From Lactuca virosa (lineage: Eukaryota; Streptophyta; Magnoliopsida; Asterales; Asteraceae), in the NCBI GenBank assembly GCA_928212115.1, contig CAKMRJ010004445.1, forward strand, positions 3,127,226 to 3,191,225: 64,000 nt of DNA, given 5' to 3'. Positions 1 to 11,646 of the stretch are shown here, piece by piece (the stretch's first letter is position 1; each line of letters opens with the position of its first letter). Under the pieces are notes generated by a model, which saw only the letters and a list, made by a program, of their open reading frames with translations, was not told where the DNA came from and ran no database searches. The translations under genes and the position numbers were made by a program.

Positions 1-1358
1 CATATGCGGTAGACACGCAGGTCAGGGAACAGACCACGGATTTCCGAGAGGATGGACGATCGACATGAGGCCTAGGGTTAGGCCGGGGTTAGAGTCCACG
101 AAATGGATCAGGAGTTTGGAACCCTATGTGGGTGAGAACAGTCTGCATGGGAAAGATCACCAGGGGTGGTCCAAGGAGATGTTCAATAGTTTAGAGTGGT
201 CCAGATGATTGAAGGCCTAGTGAGGCGGTCCAGTCATGCTGAAGACTCTGTATGTGTTTGTAGATGTATGTGCATGTATTGAGTATGCTGCTATGCTATA
301 TCAATCAGTAGGTTTGTTCCCAAGTATCGAACGTGTTGCTGGAGTAGGCTGAAGACTCCGGTATATTTTGGGTTGATCGGAAGTTGTTATTAGAAATCGG
401 ATAGAGTACAGTGGATCTTGGTGATCTCATCAGTTCGGAGTGTCTCATGGGATTAATCTGTTTGGATCAGGTAATACTCCAGTTAGGTGACCGGGAGTAG
501 ATCTGAATGGGTATCTGTCAGTTTTAGGAAGGCTTGGGATTAGAATGTTCTGTCGTTCAGGTTCTGGGAACCGGATTAGACCTGGTTAAGCTAGTGATAA
601 GATTGTAGGAACGTCACTACATTTATGAGGTCAAGGAAGCAATAGATTGCTTAAGATTGCTTGTGATGTAAGGCTACCATTAGCCATGTAGCAATTCCTT
701 TTTAACCGTGGATTTGGTAACGACGGGATTCGACGCATGGATCCGATCGGTTGGATCAGGAGGTTATTAGAGCCTCAGTGACATGATAACTAGTGGCAAC
801 TAGTTCCAGAGAAGGATTTCGTTCAGAAGTCGTGTGAGGCAACTATGTGGGAGTCCTTTAGCTCCGCGACTAGGTCGGAACCCAGCATGTTAGATGATTG
901 GTGAGCGAATTGAGACCAGGGAGGTCTCGGTAAGTTTTTGGAAAGCAGCCATGTGGCAACTTACTGTTTCAGGCAGATTAGAGTTCAGACAGTTTTTGTG
1001 TATAGGGCGGTATTGATGAATTGGGTCTTCGGGTGTATGAGAAGTATCTAGATGTTGGAACCCCAGATATCAGGAGTTGAATAGTTAGATGAAAGACAAG
1101 CGGACTGGGCTCAACAATAATGATTTGGTATGAGAGGCCTGTCATGGAGCCGGACCATCTTGAGACTTCAGATTTCGGCTTGAGTAAGGTGATTCTATTG
1201 TGAAGAATTCGTGTATCATCAGGTTCCAGAACCCTGCGAGGGTTGGATACGATTGCCTTGGAAAGGCTGGGGTATGCTTGTAATTGTGGCCATGAGGTTC
1301 AAGTTGACTGGTGTGTAAGGGGTGATAAGAAGCGATTTTGAGGACGAAATCAAATTTA
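1..1358 (+). mobile_element. 3' interior of Ty3/Gypsy element F (no open frame)
   Basis: This stretch leads directly into a polypurine tract and a 3' LTR, so it is the terminal internal region of a retrotransposon whose body lies left of the window. No long open frame survives. The last bases (about 1331-1350) resemble the end of a plant Ty3 pol gene, the GAGGACGAAAT type of sequence that precedes the PPT. The part at 205-260 (GGCGGTCCAGTCATGCTGAAGACTC) resembles a block inside the LTR at 4135-4165, so spacer and LTR share sequence modules. Integrase or chromodomain residues could not be read, so clade is not assigned. Confidence 0.6.
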
Positions 1359-1371
1359 AGTGGGGGAGAGT
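1359..1371 (+). promoter_or_regulatory. Polypurine tract of element F
   Basis: A purine run (AAGTGGGGGAGAG) lies immediately before the TGTAACATCCC that opens the LTR. This is the expected plus-strand primer site of a Ty3/Gypsy element and sets the orientation of F as plus. Confidence 0.8.
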
Positions 1372-4300
1372 TGTAACATCCCGTTTTAATAGAATAATTA
1401 AAATAATAAACCCGGAACTCCGAAAAGTAATTTCATTATTATTTTAAATTATTATAACCCAAAATCGAAATAATAATTAGTGGAGTGTTGGTTTCGGGAA
1501 GCCAAATGTCGTGATTTAGAGTCTCGGGGGTTAAAGCGTAGTTTCAGATTTGTTTGAAAAGAATTTCAAAGGTTAGGGTGTATTTGGTAAATATTGTACC
1601 TAATTTGTAATGAATTATGAGAGATGGGGGTTATTTGGTAAGTATTGGATCAAAGTTGGAAGGATTTTATGAACTCAGGGGCTAAATGGTAATTATTGGA
1701 GCTGATTTGAAAAGATCCCAATGGGGAGGGGCCGAACTTGTAAAAATGGGCAAAGGTTTGATTGAAGCGGGATTTAAACCCGATGGCTTCTTCTTCCTGT
1801 TACATTACCCTAACCCTAAACTTTGAAGCAGTCGTCACCCTCCTTATGTCTCCCTTCGCTTATGCCGCCGTATCCTCACCTGTGAAGTCGGAAGGCCACC
1901 GAAGCCAGCCGTCGGAGCCACTGACAACCGCCCCTGCTGCCGATGACGTTGTGCGCAACCGGAGGAGCTGGCAGAAACCGAAGTTTGAAGCAGAGGACGT
2001 TGTCGCGCGGGCCAGGAACGATCAGCAAGCTCTCGGTGTGCCAACCGCACCTCATTTCTTTGTTCTCCCCTACGGGTTTGACGTCAGGATCTCTGGTGTT
2101 GCCGACAACGGCTTTTGGTCGCCACCTCAACTCATTCCAGCGCCACCTGCCGCCTAGTTGATGGATTGGAGCAGTAGCCTTGCGTCGAGTATGGATATAG
2201 GTTGCTGATTGATCACGGGTTGTTGTAAACGAGTTTTGATGCCGAAAGTCAAGGAAGACAACCACCATGGCCGCCAGCCATGGTGGCCACCGCTGCTGCC
2301 GCCTTCTTATGGTGCTACCGCCGCCAAAACGCCACCAGGTCGGTGGCTGTGTTGCTGTTTTGAGCATAGAGAGTGCGTATGTGTTGATTGTTGATGTAGG
2401 CTTAGGTTTGTGTGGCTGGAAGATCAAGGATAGCCACCACCACCACCGTGAGGTGGTGGCTGCCACCATACACCACCGTGTGTGTGTGTGTCTTAGTGGC
2501 TGTGTGTGTACTTAGCTTATTGTGTGTGTTAATTGGGTTTTGTGTTGTATGGTGTAATTGATAAAGGATAATGGAAAAGAAAACCCTAACCACCACCGGC
2601 CGCTGTGTCGGGTGGCGGTGTGCCTCGTTGATGCTGTGATTTGGTTTGGATGTTTGGACAAGGGACTAAAACCCTAATGGGCCCAAAGAAGCCTTAATGG
2701 GCTTAGTGAAACCCTATTGGGCCTAATGAAGCCCTAATTGACATTAAAGCCCAAACATGTGTCTAATGGGTCTAATGGACCCTAATTGACCTTAGGAAAC
2801 CCTAATGGGCTTAAGGACCTAGCTATTGGGCCTATTGGGCTAAGATGGGGTTGGAAACCCTAATTAGGGTTTAGAAAACCCTAATATTGGATTTATGGGC
2901 TTGGACTTATTGGGACCCACTTTTGAGCCATTGGAATGGAATTGTGTGATTAAGCCCAATCACACCATATGACTTATTTAGAAGAATGATGGACTTAATG
3001 GATTAAGTCCTTAATGGATGGGTTAAGTGAGAAACACTTAACCATAATCGTCATTTTATGTGAAAACCCTATTATCACTTGGGTTTTATTATTGGGCCTT
3101 TCTATTGGGCCTTGATGATTGGGTTATTAAATGGGCCATCCAAGATTAAGCAAATGGACTAGAATAATTAATGGGTTTTGGGGTAAGGCCCATGTATGGG
3201 GTTTGGGCCCAATTTGGAAAATTGGGCCATAGAAGGGCCATAGTCTTGGCCTTATTGATTATATGATGTTGGGCCTTAGAATAAGACCATGTATAGGCTT
3301 GGGCCCAATTTGGAAAATTGGGCCATATGTTGGGCTTTGATTCCCAGTTGACTTTGGGCCTATGGATTGGGCCTTGGGCTTGAATAAACCCAACCTTGGG
3401 GTAACGTAGTAATTATCCAAGGATGCATTTATGGTTATGTGTTGGGACCCAATTATTAATTGGGTGTTATTTTGGTGTTGACAGTTCGGGAATCTGTCAT
3501 CCAGCAGTTGGGGTTGAGTCGGCGGAACTTCAGCAGTGTCAGGTGAGTTCTCCTCACTATATCAACAGGGTCTAAGGCACCAAGGCCGGCCTTTTATGGA
3601 TTGTATTCGGATTATTGCATGTTATGCCTACTGATTTATATCCTGGTAGTTAGGATGGTGATATGCTATGCTTTAGTGACCCGGTTGGGTCGGTATCCTG
3701 GTATATAGGATGATGCTATGTTAGTGACCTGTTAGGTCGATATCCTGGTTATAGGATTGTTGCTATGCTTTGTGATCTGTTAGATCGGTCTGACTGTTAT
3801 ATATATACATGCTAGTGTTATATGATGTCTATGTGCACATGATTGTCCCAGTTATAGGATGATGCTATGTTAGTGACCGGTTAGGTCTGTATCCCGGTTA
3901 TTGGGATGTTGCTATGATTGGTGATCTGTTAGATCGGTTTGACTGTTATATGAAATGAGCTAGCGTATGATATTTATGTGCACATGTTTGTTTGATTGGG
4001 GGTTGGGTTGAGGCGGTCCTGCTTTGTGCTGTAGGCCAACATACCCGACGAGCGGTCCGGATAGGCTGTAGGCCCTGCGTGGCGGTCCAGACGTGCCGAG
4101 GGCTCGAAGAGCAGTCCAAATAGACTGAAGGCCTGTGAGGCGGTCCAGTCAGGCTGATGACTCATTATGCATGTTGTTTTGTATTGGTTATATGATATGG
4201 TTATGTTTGTATGGCGTTGGTATTTTAGGGAAACTCACTAAGCTTCGGGCTTACAGTTGTTGATTTTATTTCAGGTATTTCTGATGATCGCGGGAAGGCG

Positions 4301-4449
4301 AAGGCGTGATCGTGCACCTCCTTATATTTTCATGATTGATTCTGGGGATACTCTGATGTCTAAACTATTTTGAAAACAAATTGTAATGACTTAATGGTTT
4401 TAAATTTTTTAAAAAGTTTTAAATTGGCTTGAATTTTTGGGGTGTTACA
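1372..4449 (+). repeat. 3' LTR of element F (about 3.1 kb)
   Basis: The LTR opens with TGTAACATCCC after the PPT and closes with GGGTGTTACA, giving TGTAACA/TGTTACA inverted ends. No gene is supported inside; the open frame at 1762-2157 lies wholly within the LTR and has no recognised domain. About 2640-3400 is packed with AAACCCTA (telo-box-like) and TGGGCC/GGGCCT motifs. About 3600-3950 holds degenerate tandem blocks built on TATCCTGGTTATAGGAT and GTGACCTGTTAGGTC. About 4000-4165 repeats GGCGGTCC-GGCTGTAGG blocks. The matching 5' LTR lies outside the window, so the target duplication (TGGAA at 4450-4454 would be one side) cannot be confirmed. Confidence 0.75.
2479..2529. repeat. GT-rich simple repeat in LTR F
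   Basis: Several short (TG)n runs are separated by a few other bases, within the LTR. Probably neutral sequence. Confidence 0.7.
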
Positions 4450-4668
4450 TGGAATGTGAACAGAGTACCTTATGAATATTTTTATTTTTATCATGTTTTG
4501 AAAAAGAATCAAATCGGAATCATTTATTTTTATCAATGATCTATAATATCAAGCCTTTTAATTTGCATAGAATCCGTTTTCATCCATATTTCTTTTCTTT
4601 GTCAGTTTATAATATTTTATTTTTTCAACTTCCAAAGCATATAAAAACACTGTCGAAATTTCTTAGTT

Positions 4669-5106
4669 ATGGGCGATCAACTACCAGAGGCCAATAATCA
4701 TATTTACGAGGAACATTATTTGGCTAGTGATGATGAAAATGGAATTGAAGATTTCGATTTTCCTGATAATGATACACTCTATAATGGCAGATTTCACATA
4801 GGAGAAAGCAGTAATCCTTATTTAGGTGAGTTTTTGATTTATTTGTTTAATTTTTCATTGTATGTCAGATTTTATATTGTAACAAACATGTGTAATATTA
4901 AATGTTAATATTTTCGTTGATGAACATTCAGAGGACGCAAATCATGAAGAAGACGGAAATCAGGTCGTTCATGTTATACATGTACACCAACTAAAAAAAA
5001 AACTTAATCAATACATCAATAATAAATCACTACCAAATCTAAATTTTCATATAACAATATTTCAAACTTACAATCACGAGTGTAATAGGACCACTGTAGT
5101 AGCTTG
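4669..5106 (+). pseudogene. N-terminal fragment of an acidic transposase-like gene (FAR1/MULE type?)
   Basis: The ATG at 4669 opens a short acidic reading frame (GDQLPEANN..., then DDENGIEDFDFPDND). It ends at a good splice donor (TAG|GTGAG, intron from 4826). An acceptor (TTCAG at 4927-4931) would resume it as EDANHEEDGNQVVHV. After that the frame drifts into AT-rich sequence and stops near 5106. Short acidic leaders of this kind precede the FAR1-type zinc finger in plant Mutator-like and FAR1-related proteins, but no zinc finger or transposase domain is present here. It lies tail-to-tail with the minus-strand plant-mobile-domain fragment, so both could belong to one rearranged MULE. Assignment by resemblance only. 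Confidence 0.35.
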
Positions 5107-5955
5107 ATTTATCATCCCTTTTCCATAGTTTTTTCCTTGATCCCAAACAATCAAGCATATATTTACACCAATTTAACTTTGAAAAGTCTTCTACCAACAC
5201 CAACTTCCTTACCACTTTTATTTTATTTGTTCCCATCAACATTGACTCTATGAAGTTGTTAACAAAAAGGGTCAAAAAATTAAGCCTAAACATCAAACTA
5301 TCTTTGATGTACCCTGAATCCTTCTTAAATACTCCTCACCATTGAACTTATCACAAGTATATTGTCCCCTCCATTCTTCCAGAATTTGATTCCCCTTATC
5401 ACACACTGACAACTCATTGATGTCTTCTCCACCAATTGGCAACCCCATCATATCATGCACTGTCTGTTCTGTTATCTCAATAACAGAGTTTTGTAGGACA
5501 AGTCTTCTACTATCGACATCATACACATCTAAAAGATAGTAGCTTAGTTGCCCCGGATAACTTGTAATATTCACTTGCAGAATTGACCCAAAACCCATTT
5601 TCAATATTGCTTGTTTTTGTTCCGGTGACATCCCCCTAACAGCTGCAGTGATGTTATCACATTTCATTCTGGTTGGAAGGTATCTTAAACCAGGTGGATA
5701 TTCCTTACTTGTTTTTCTAACATTACCTTCTTGTTCCTCTTTGATGGATTCATCAATTCCCTTATTCTTTAAATTTTTTACAATTGGAACTCTATCATAT
5801 TTCCTCTTTGACCTAACCTCTCTTTCCAAAAGTAGTACATTTAAAGGTTTAGGACTTTTCTTTGGTTCAACTGATTTATCAAGCTTTTTCTTTGACCTTC
5901 TTTCTCGTTTCACATGTTGTTCTTCTTCATTTACTTGTTCTGCTATAACACACAA
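5039..5955 (-). pseudogene. Plant-mobile-domain / Ulp1-associated transposon protein, frameshifted fragment
   Basis: Two overlapping minus-strand frames (5955-5293, then 5296-5039) make one protein broken by a single-base frameshift near 5293. The N-terminal part is Lys/Glu-rich (QVNEEEQHVKRERRSKKK). The conserved core follows: RYLPTRMKCDNI, SPEQKQAILKMGFGSIL, YYLLDVYDVDSRRLVLQ and TVHDMMGLPIGGEDI. The second frame continues with RLNFLTLFVNNFIESMLMG and SKLNWCKYMLDC. This is the pattern I associate with plant proteins pairing a mobile-domain-like N-terminus with a C-terminal Ulp1-like protease, often carried by Mutator-like elements. The protease part is absent. An acceptor-like TTATAG lies just upstream of QVNEEEQ, so this is probably not the first exon. 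Confidence 0.5.
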
Positions 5956-6962
5956 TAAATATTATAATGTTTAGTATAAGATATTACATATTAATGTTTT
6001 AAAATATAAGATATTCTCTATATTCTAACAGAATAAACAATTATTTAAATAACACAACTACCATAAACACAAAATTCCCATTCAAACAGAATACAAAATA
6101 ACGACATATTACAAAAAAATATTTAAAGAAGTGCAATTCTAACAAAATATAAAATAAACTAAAAACACATCATACATTTCATTTTCAAACATAACCCACT
6201 GCACATTGAAATACTTATATTCATACACATATTCGTATTCTACTAGAATATTCTACAATAATTGTACTTGTTTCAATTTACCTCATACTTCTAACTTAAT
6301 AAAAATTAAATAACAAACAGTAAACATATTACCAATTTCTTTAAATGATAACAGTATAAAAGAAAAATTAACAAAATAACACCCTCTTTAAACTCTATCA
6401 GATGATATTACATATAAATTAGAATTCTACCAAAATCTTTTATATTTCAGTACAAGACATAAAATCCACTATTTATTTGGATAGTCACATTTATATACAA
6501 CTTACTGTTCTACTAGAATTTTACATATGTAAACTTAATCGATCTATTAGAATTTTGAATGTTTCAGTTTAAGTCATTAATCATATACAAACTTTGATTC
6601 CAGTAGAATATAAAATCTATATACCCTACTAATTAACTACTTAATCATAGAATTTTTCATTACAATTTTAACAAATAAAACAACATGCTTAATTCTAGGA
6701 GAATAACAAACATCTTTATGTTCATATGAATAGAGGATTTGGGCAGAATAACATGGACAATTATTTCATTCTATCATACTATTATTATTTCAAGGCATAC
6801 TGTGATGAACAATAATCATTCTTAAGAAATTCCAAAAAAAATGACACCTTCTTCTTGCAAAACACAAATCATACATGCATAATTGATTTTAGATACACTT
6901 CCTACACTATAATACATTTTTCGAACTCAATAAACATCAACTAAAACAAAAAAATTGTTACC
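5956..6962. other. AT-rich non-coding stretch
   Basis: Very AT-rich sequence with scattered short words such as TTCTACTAGAAT recurring (around 6238, 6508 and 6535). No gene or RNA seen. Best read as an intron of the minus-strand transposon gene. Confidence 0.4.
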
Positions 6963-7063
6963 TTCAGGTTGCGCAACGAAATCACCATCGTCATCTTCAA
7001 GATTCAAGGCCGTTGTTGTTGTGTTCTTGAACTTCGACTTGAATGAAGTCGATCATGTACTCA
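6963..7063 (-). pseudogene. Possible first exon of the plant-mobile-domain gene
   Basis: On the minus strand an ATG at 7063 is followed by an in-frame stop at codon 4, then by an open stretch reading STSFKSKFKN...ALNLEDDDGDFVAQPE. It ends at a consensus donor (GAAG|GTAAC, about 6962). The phase and acidic composition fit a leader exon for the gene at 5955-5039, about 1 kb upstream of it with an AT-rich intron between (5956-6962). The early stop means it cannot be translated as it stands. Inference from splice signals and composition. Confidence 0.3.
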
Positions 7064-7473
7064 TTCTTATAGAATACCGTTCACAGAAGCCCCCAAATCG
7101 CGATTCAGTCTTCTAGGGTTAAGTGTAGATATTTATATCAAAAACCTTCAAAGAATCTTCCGATTTTGAAGATTGATTACAAAAAATCAGAATGTGTTTC
7201 AACCTCCAAAGGAATTGGGTTTTTGATTTTGTGAGTATGCGAGATATTTGGGATTATCGTTTGATCATTCCATAGTTATTGACAGTTTCCTAATAAAATG
7301 ACGAGGAATGTACCATTCTACCCTTCCGTGACCAATCAATTAATGAAAGCCTATTAATTTGTTTTTTTTTCTATTTAATTTTAAAAGAAAATCACTTTCT
7401 TAATTTACCACAAATGATTGGCCTACAATCCTTTACACAAGCACACAATACATAACAAAAACAAAATAACCTA

Positions 7474-7477
<4 letters not shown>
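7064..7477. other. Upstream flank of the mobile-domain fragment
   Basis: Sequence between the presumed first exon and the AT microsatellite. No open frame or clear terminal inverted repeat. It could hold the MULE terminus, but I could not find a matching inverted copy near 4450-4670. Confidence 0.3.

Positions 7478-7533
<56 letters not shown>
7478..7533. repeat. (AT)n microsatellite
   Basis: Uninterrupted alternating TA of about 56 bp, directly in front of the Helitron-like start. Confidence 0.95.
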
Positions 7534-7537
<4 letters not shown>

Positions 7538-10500
7538 CTATTCTAATAAATAAGTACTATTATGCCACATGGAATTCTCCAAGCACTCTCCTTGCTTATA
7601 TTTCCGTTCATTTCATCAAAGTGAAATTCCGAAATTATCCCTCTGGCCTTATATGTTCATTTACCGGTCAAATACTTTCCTCTTCAATTTTCATATTTCA
7701 ATCGCTTCTAGATATTCAATCATCCTCAAATCTCGCCCATTGATTAGCTGTGATTTGGATTTCAAAATCCCTAATTCATTCCCTTCAGTTGTAAAATCAG
7801 TCGCCAAATCAACAATTACCTCACCCATAATTCTTCAATTGATACGTATCGCCCTATATCTCTGTAAATCACTCCAATTGAAACCCTAGACAACCTAGAA
7901 AACCCATTCTCATATGTAGTAGCCGCTTTCTTCTTCAAACTCACCCTACCTTTCTCTATTTTCAAAGAAACACATTAAGCACCAACAATATTCTTGTCAA
8001 ATGGATTCCCTTCACCGCTGTGTTCATAGCCCTTTGCTATGGTCACTAATCGGTCCATCTGCTCTCCATTAACTATCATTCACTAATCGGTCCATCTGCT
8101 CTCCACTAACTATCATTCTGCTTCAAATTGACGGGTGTTGTTTGCTATTGCTTGGTATTTTGTTTCAACCGAAAGAAGGAAAGGGTAATATAATATTTTT
8201 TTATGTATTTTAACATCAGGTATCGTTTTCGGCCTACATTTAACATTTGCTCTATATTTTGATTTTGTTAGCAAGATTATTGCTATTATTTGATATGTTT
8301 TGAATAATATGTATCCATTTAAGAATAATATTGAACGTCATGAGTATTTGACTGTAAAAAACTTAGCCTATGAACCAACTGGTAAATTATTTATTTAGAT
8401 TGGTTGAAATATATTGGAATCATCTAATATCACCTACCATATTTGTACATGGATAATCAGCTGCAAGTGTGTTTGTGACATAGATGGTTTAGGGTGGCTA
8501 TATTGTGGTGCTAGAAACTAGAGTGATGCTTGGTGGTTGTGTTTTTAGCAAGAATTAGAGACTCTACATTAAATTTACGGTCAAGGCTTCGTTGCAATGT
8601 TTGGGATGATGTTGGGGCCATTAGGGCCAAGTCTCTATTTATCAAATAAATGAGGTTTTCTATAGTCTTTTTTCTTTAGTTATTTTAGAGACTAATTACC
8701 AAACATATACATTTTTCTAAGTTTTTTTTAGTGATGTTTCAACTTTGCAGATGGTGTCATAACTTCCATCCGGAAGTTACCCCGGGTAACCAGTCATGAT
8801 ACCAAGTTACCAACCTTTTAGCTAGATGTGTAAAAACATATGCCCATGCTCATGACTATCATATTAATCATTCTAATAACAGGTGTGCTTCAATACTTTA
8901 TTTAAGATACACTTTAATGGTATTTGATTATTTATTAATTATTTCCACTTTGTAGTGATTGTGAAACAGTTATCTTAGTTGATGATTTATGGATAAAGAT
9001 TTGGATCTTGGAAGTCAATAGTCAAAGTTTTCATATTATTGACATGAAGCTTGCAAACATTGGGGATTTAACTGGTAATAATTGTTTCTTTATATTAAAA
9101 TCTAGAAATTTTTATGTGACATTTCTGGCCCTTGCTGTTTAACATGGACCATTCATGTAATATTATTCTTCTGGAAAGTATTGTCACATCCACAATACTT
9201 ACAACTTCCAGTTATGATCTTACCATTATCACCACTCTTTAATCAACTAGACACATGGAATTAATAATAAAAAAACATTATCAGTAAGTGGCAAAGAAAA
9301 CAAATTGAATATAATGGAAAATAACATTTAAATTTTTTACCAGACATAAATCCGAAAGGTGATTCTTGGGTTTGCATGAATGCTCTTCAGAGTATAAAGC
9401 TATAAATGGTTATGTTTTAAAAAAAACATCTTAAAAGGAAACAAAATGAAATTTATTACCGATACCCAAAGTCAAGTACGTTTAGAATTTTAGAATACGG
9501 TGTATATGAATTTTATGTAAAAATCAAAATTTATTGAATTTATATAATATGATCCAAGTCTTGATCCAAATTGAATGGGTATATTCATAAATTGTTTTGA
9601 TCAAAATTTTCCAAATTGGTTAATATTTATTTCAGATTTTTTTATTTGAGTGCAGAAACGGTGTGTGTTGAATAATTTCAATATTCTACAAATTAATTTG
9701 ATTTTTAGGTACTCATTTACAAGATTATACTTACAGTGTACAAAGTTATTCAAGAATGTTTTAATTTGGTTAATTGCAGAGTGTGTTGCTGATTACATTG
9801 TAAGAAGGTTGAAGTTTTGCCTACAGGTTAGTTGTTTTGACCCTAGCTCATGCTTGAATGAGGGAAAATGGTAATTGGGTATAATCATTTTTATAGGCCA
9901 TGTAAAAATAAAAATTATAAAATTGCTGATTGCGTTGAAGCATAATTGAATTTTTATCCCCTACCTATTTAAGTTTTTGGAGAATAAATTATAGACAATT
10001 TACTGTTTTACTGTTTCATATTATCTTTTTTACTGGGTCTGTCTACTCAATTGTGTTTGCGTGCCTCTCTATGTGTACATCTGTTTTTTTAATTGAATCA
10101 TTGTACTTTCAAAGTACAATGCTATACTGCAGAAAGAAGTAGACATGGAAGTTATCTTTTTTCTTCAATTATAGGTTTTATCATTCACTTTAGATGGGTT
10201 TGTGTAGATATCTAGACCAAATCTTTTCATTATAGTTGCTTCATTAATTGGGAATTGTTTAAAATTATTACGTATTCTAGGAAAGTTATCTTTTATAGGT
10301 AAGTTATTTTTTACATTTGTATCTCAATTTAGTTTGTACTTGTATTGGTTAAAGTTTATTGCAACCATTAATTTGGGCTATTTTGTACATTTTTTGTATT
10401 CTAGGTGGTTACATATCAAACTCAGCAATAGGGTCTGCCACGACATGACTTCGACAAAAATGTGCTTTACTCCATATTTTATCACTAGCTGTTATTACTT

Positions 10501-10947
10501 GTAGTCTTACACTATAATCATACTCATGCATCAAAATACAAGTTTACAAAACGGGCATTACATGGAGCATGATGGCGCTGGCAGTCGAAGATGGGGTTGT
10601 GTATGGAGGAGTTGCAAGTGGCGATAGATGACGTCATTGAGGAATGATGTGGGTGGTCAGACATGGAGGATGGCATTCGAGATGGGAATAATGGAGTGAG
10701 ATGGGTGTGCATTTGATGGATGTGTGAGTATCAAGGCAAGGAGGGAAATATGTTTTTTTTTCATTCAGATAACATCATAGATTTGTACCAATAAGAGGTT
10801 AATGAACAATTGAGATGTGAAATTAAGAGGATACAAAACACTTTGAATTTGATTTATGTGTAAAATATTTTTGTAAATTTATAATCGAGATAACCAGAAT
10901 TGGGGACTATTACACAACTAGGCAAGTGTACCCAATCATATAGTAGT
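7534..10947 (+). other. Gene-poor region, possible Helitron-like 5' end
   Basis: The start (TCCCCTATTCTAATAAATAA, then ATTATGCCACATGG at about 7559) resembles the 5' ends of plant Helitrons and follows an A, as a Helitron inserted at an A-T site would. I could not find a convincing 3' hairpin plus CTRR end before 10947, so neither the boundary nor the identity is established. The open frame at 7569-7889 has no recognised domain. Possible exon-like islands bounded by AG/GT occur (for example 9781-9825, CVADYIVRRLKFCLQ), as expected for captured gene fragments, but none is identifiable. The final bases near 10915-10947 (GGCAAGTGTACCCAATCATATAG) look like old repeat sequence that also flanks H on the right. 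Confidence 0.3.
8044..8117. repeat. 37-bp tandem duplication
   Basis: Two adjacent 37-bp copies starting CACTAATCGGTCCATCTGCT, at 8044-8080 and 8081-8117, with one difference (CCATTAAC versus CCACTAAC). Confidence 0.9.
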
Positions 10948-10952
10948 ATAGC
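10948..10952. repeat. Target-site duplication of element H, left copy
   Basis: ATAGC here matches ATAGC at 20436-20440, directly outside the other LTR. Confidence 0.8.
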
Positions 10953-11625
10953 TGATGATATATGGTCCATTAGCACATCCTAAACTGCTCTAGCGCGTCA
11001 GCCTGGCCTGGCGCGCTCCTGCCAGCCCTGCCTAGCGTTCCCTTGCTAGCCTTGCTGGGGACTCCCTTGCCAGCCCTGCTGGGGACTCTCCTGCCGGCCC
11101 GGCCAGGCGCTCCCTCGCCAAGCGCTCTCCTGCCATCCTTTCCTGGTGCGCGCCCGATAGCCTTGCCTGGGGCGCGCCCGCCAGCCCCGCCCAGCGTCTC
11201 CGGGCGGCCTTGCCCAACTCCTTGCTAGTTGGGCCTGAATTGGGCTGGCCCAAAGCCTGACTCAATTCCAATTGACCTAATTGTCCACTATAAATAGAAT
11301 AGTGCCTCCTCCATGAAGGAGGACCCTTTTTCCCAAGACCTTGCCCAGAGGATCTTCCCCATGACTCAGCCGCCGCCCTATACTCCGGTCGGGTGGCTCA
11401 GCCGCCACCCGCCGCCGTCAACGACCATACGCCACCACCAGGACCAAGATGGTCCTCTCTAGCTAAAGAGAGCCATCTCAGATCTACCAGATGATCTAAC
11501 TTGACCGTCGGAGTTCGCTCCCGGAGCACAGTCCCTGGGGCGGCTCTAACGACTTTGCACTGTGATGTCCAGATCTTCGTCGCAGTAGAATACCAGAAGA
11601 CTCGCCGGAGGTAGAAGTCGCATCA
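10953..11625 (+). repeat. 5' LTR of element H
   Basis: TGATGATATATGGTCC at the left end, GTCGCATCA at the right end. About 10990-11220 is strongly GC-rich and built of degenerate units like CCTTGCCAGCCCTGCTGGGG. A TATA box (TATAAATA, 11289-11296) follows, so the GC block is U3. The frames here (11032-11271 and 11043-11228) are by-products of the GC repeat. Confidence 0.85.
11289..11296 (+). promoter_or_regulatory. TATA box of LTR H (left copy)
   Basis: TATAAATA in the context CCACTATAAATAGAATAG, conserved at 20099-20106 in the right LTR. Transcription would be expected to start roughly 30 bp further on. Confidence 0.7.
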
Positions 11626-11627
11626 TT

Positions 11628-11646
11628 TGGCGCCATTCCGGATTCG
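11628..11646 (+). promoter_or_regulatory. Primer binding site of element H
   Basis: TGGCGCCATTCCGGATTCG begins three bases after the LTR end. TGGCGCC at this position is typical of tRNA primer sites in several Ty3/Gypsy lineages. I do not assign the tRNA because the rest departs from the Asp-type site I remember. Confidence 0.6.

Noticed and set aside
1762..2157. 131-codon open frame beginning MKRDLNPMASSSC
   Set aside because: Lies inside LTR F, overlaps competing frames on both strands, shows no domain.
9650..9874. 74-codon plus-strand frame with an AG/GT-bounded part (9781-9825)
   Set aside because: The exon-like island is too short to identify and no neighbouring exons could be linked.
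11032..11271. Frame rich in PAGES/LARE-type repeats
   Set aside because: By-product of the GC-rich minisatellite in LTR H; also present in degenerate form in the other LTR.
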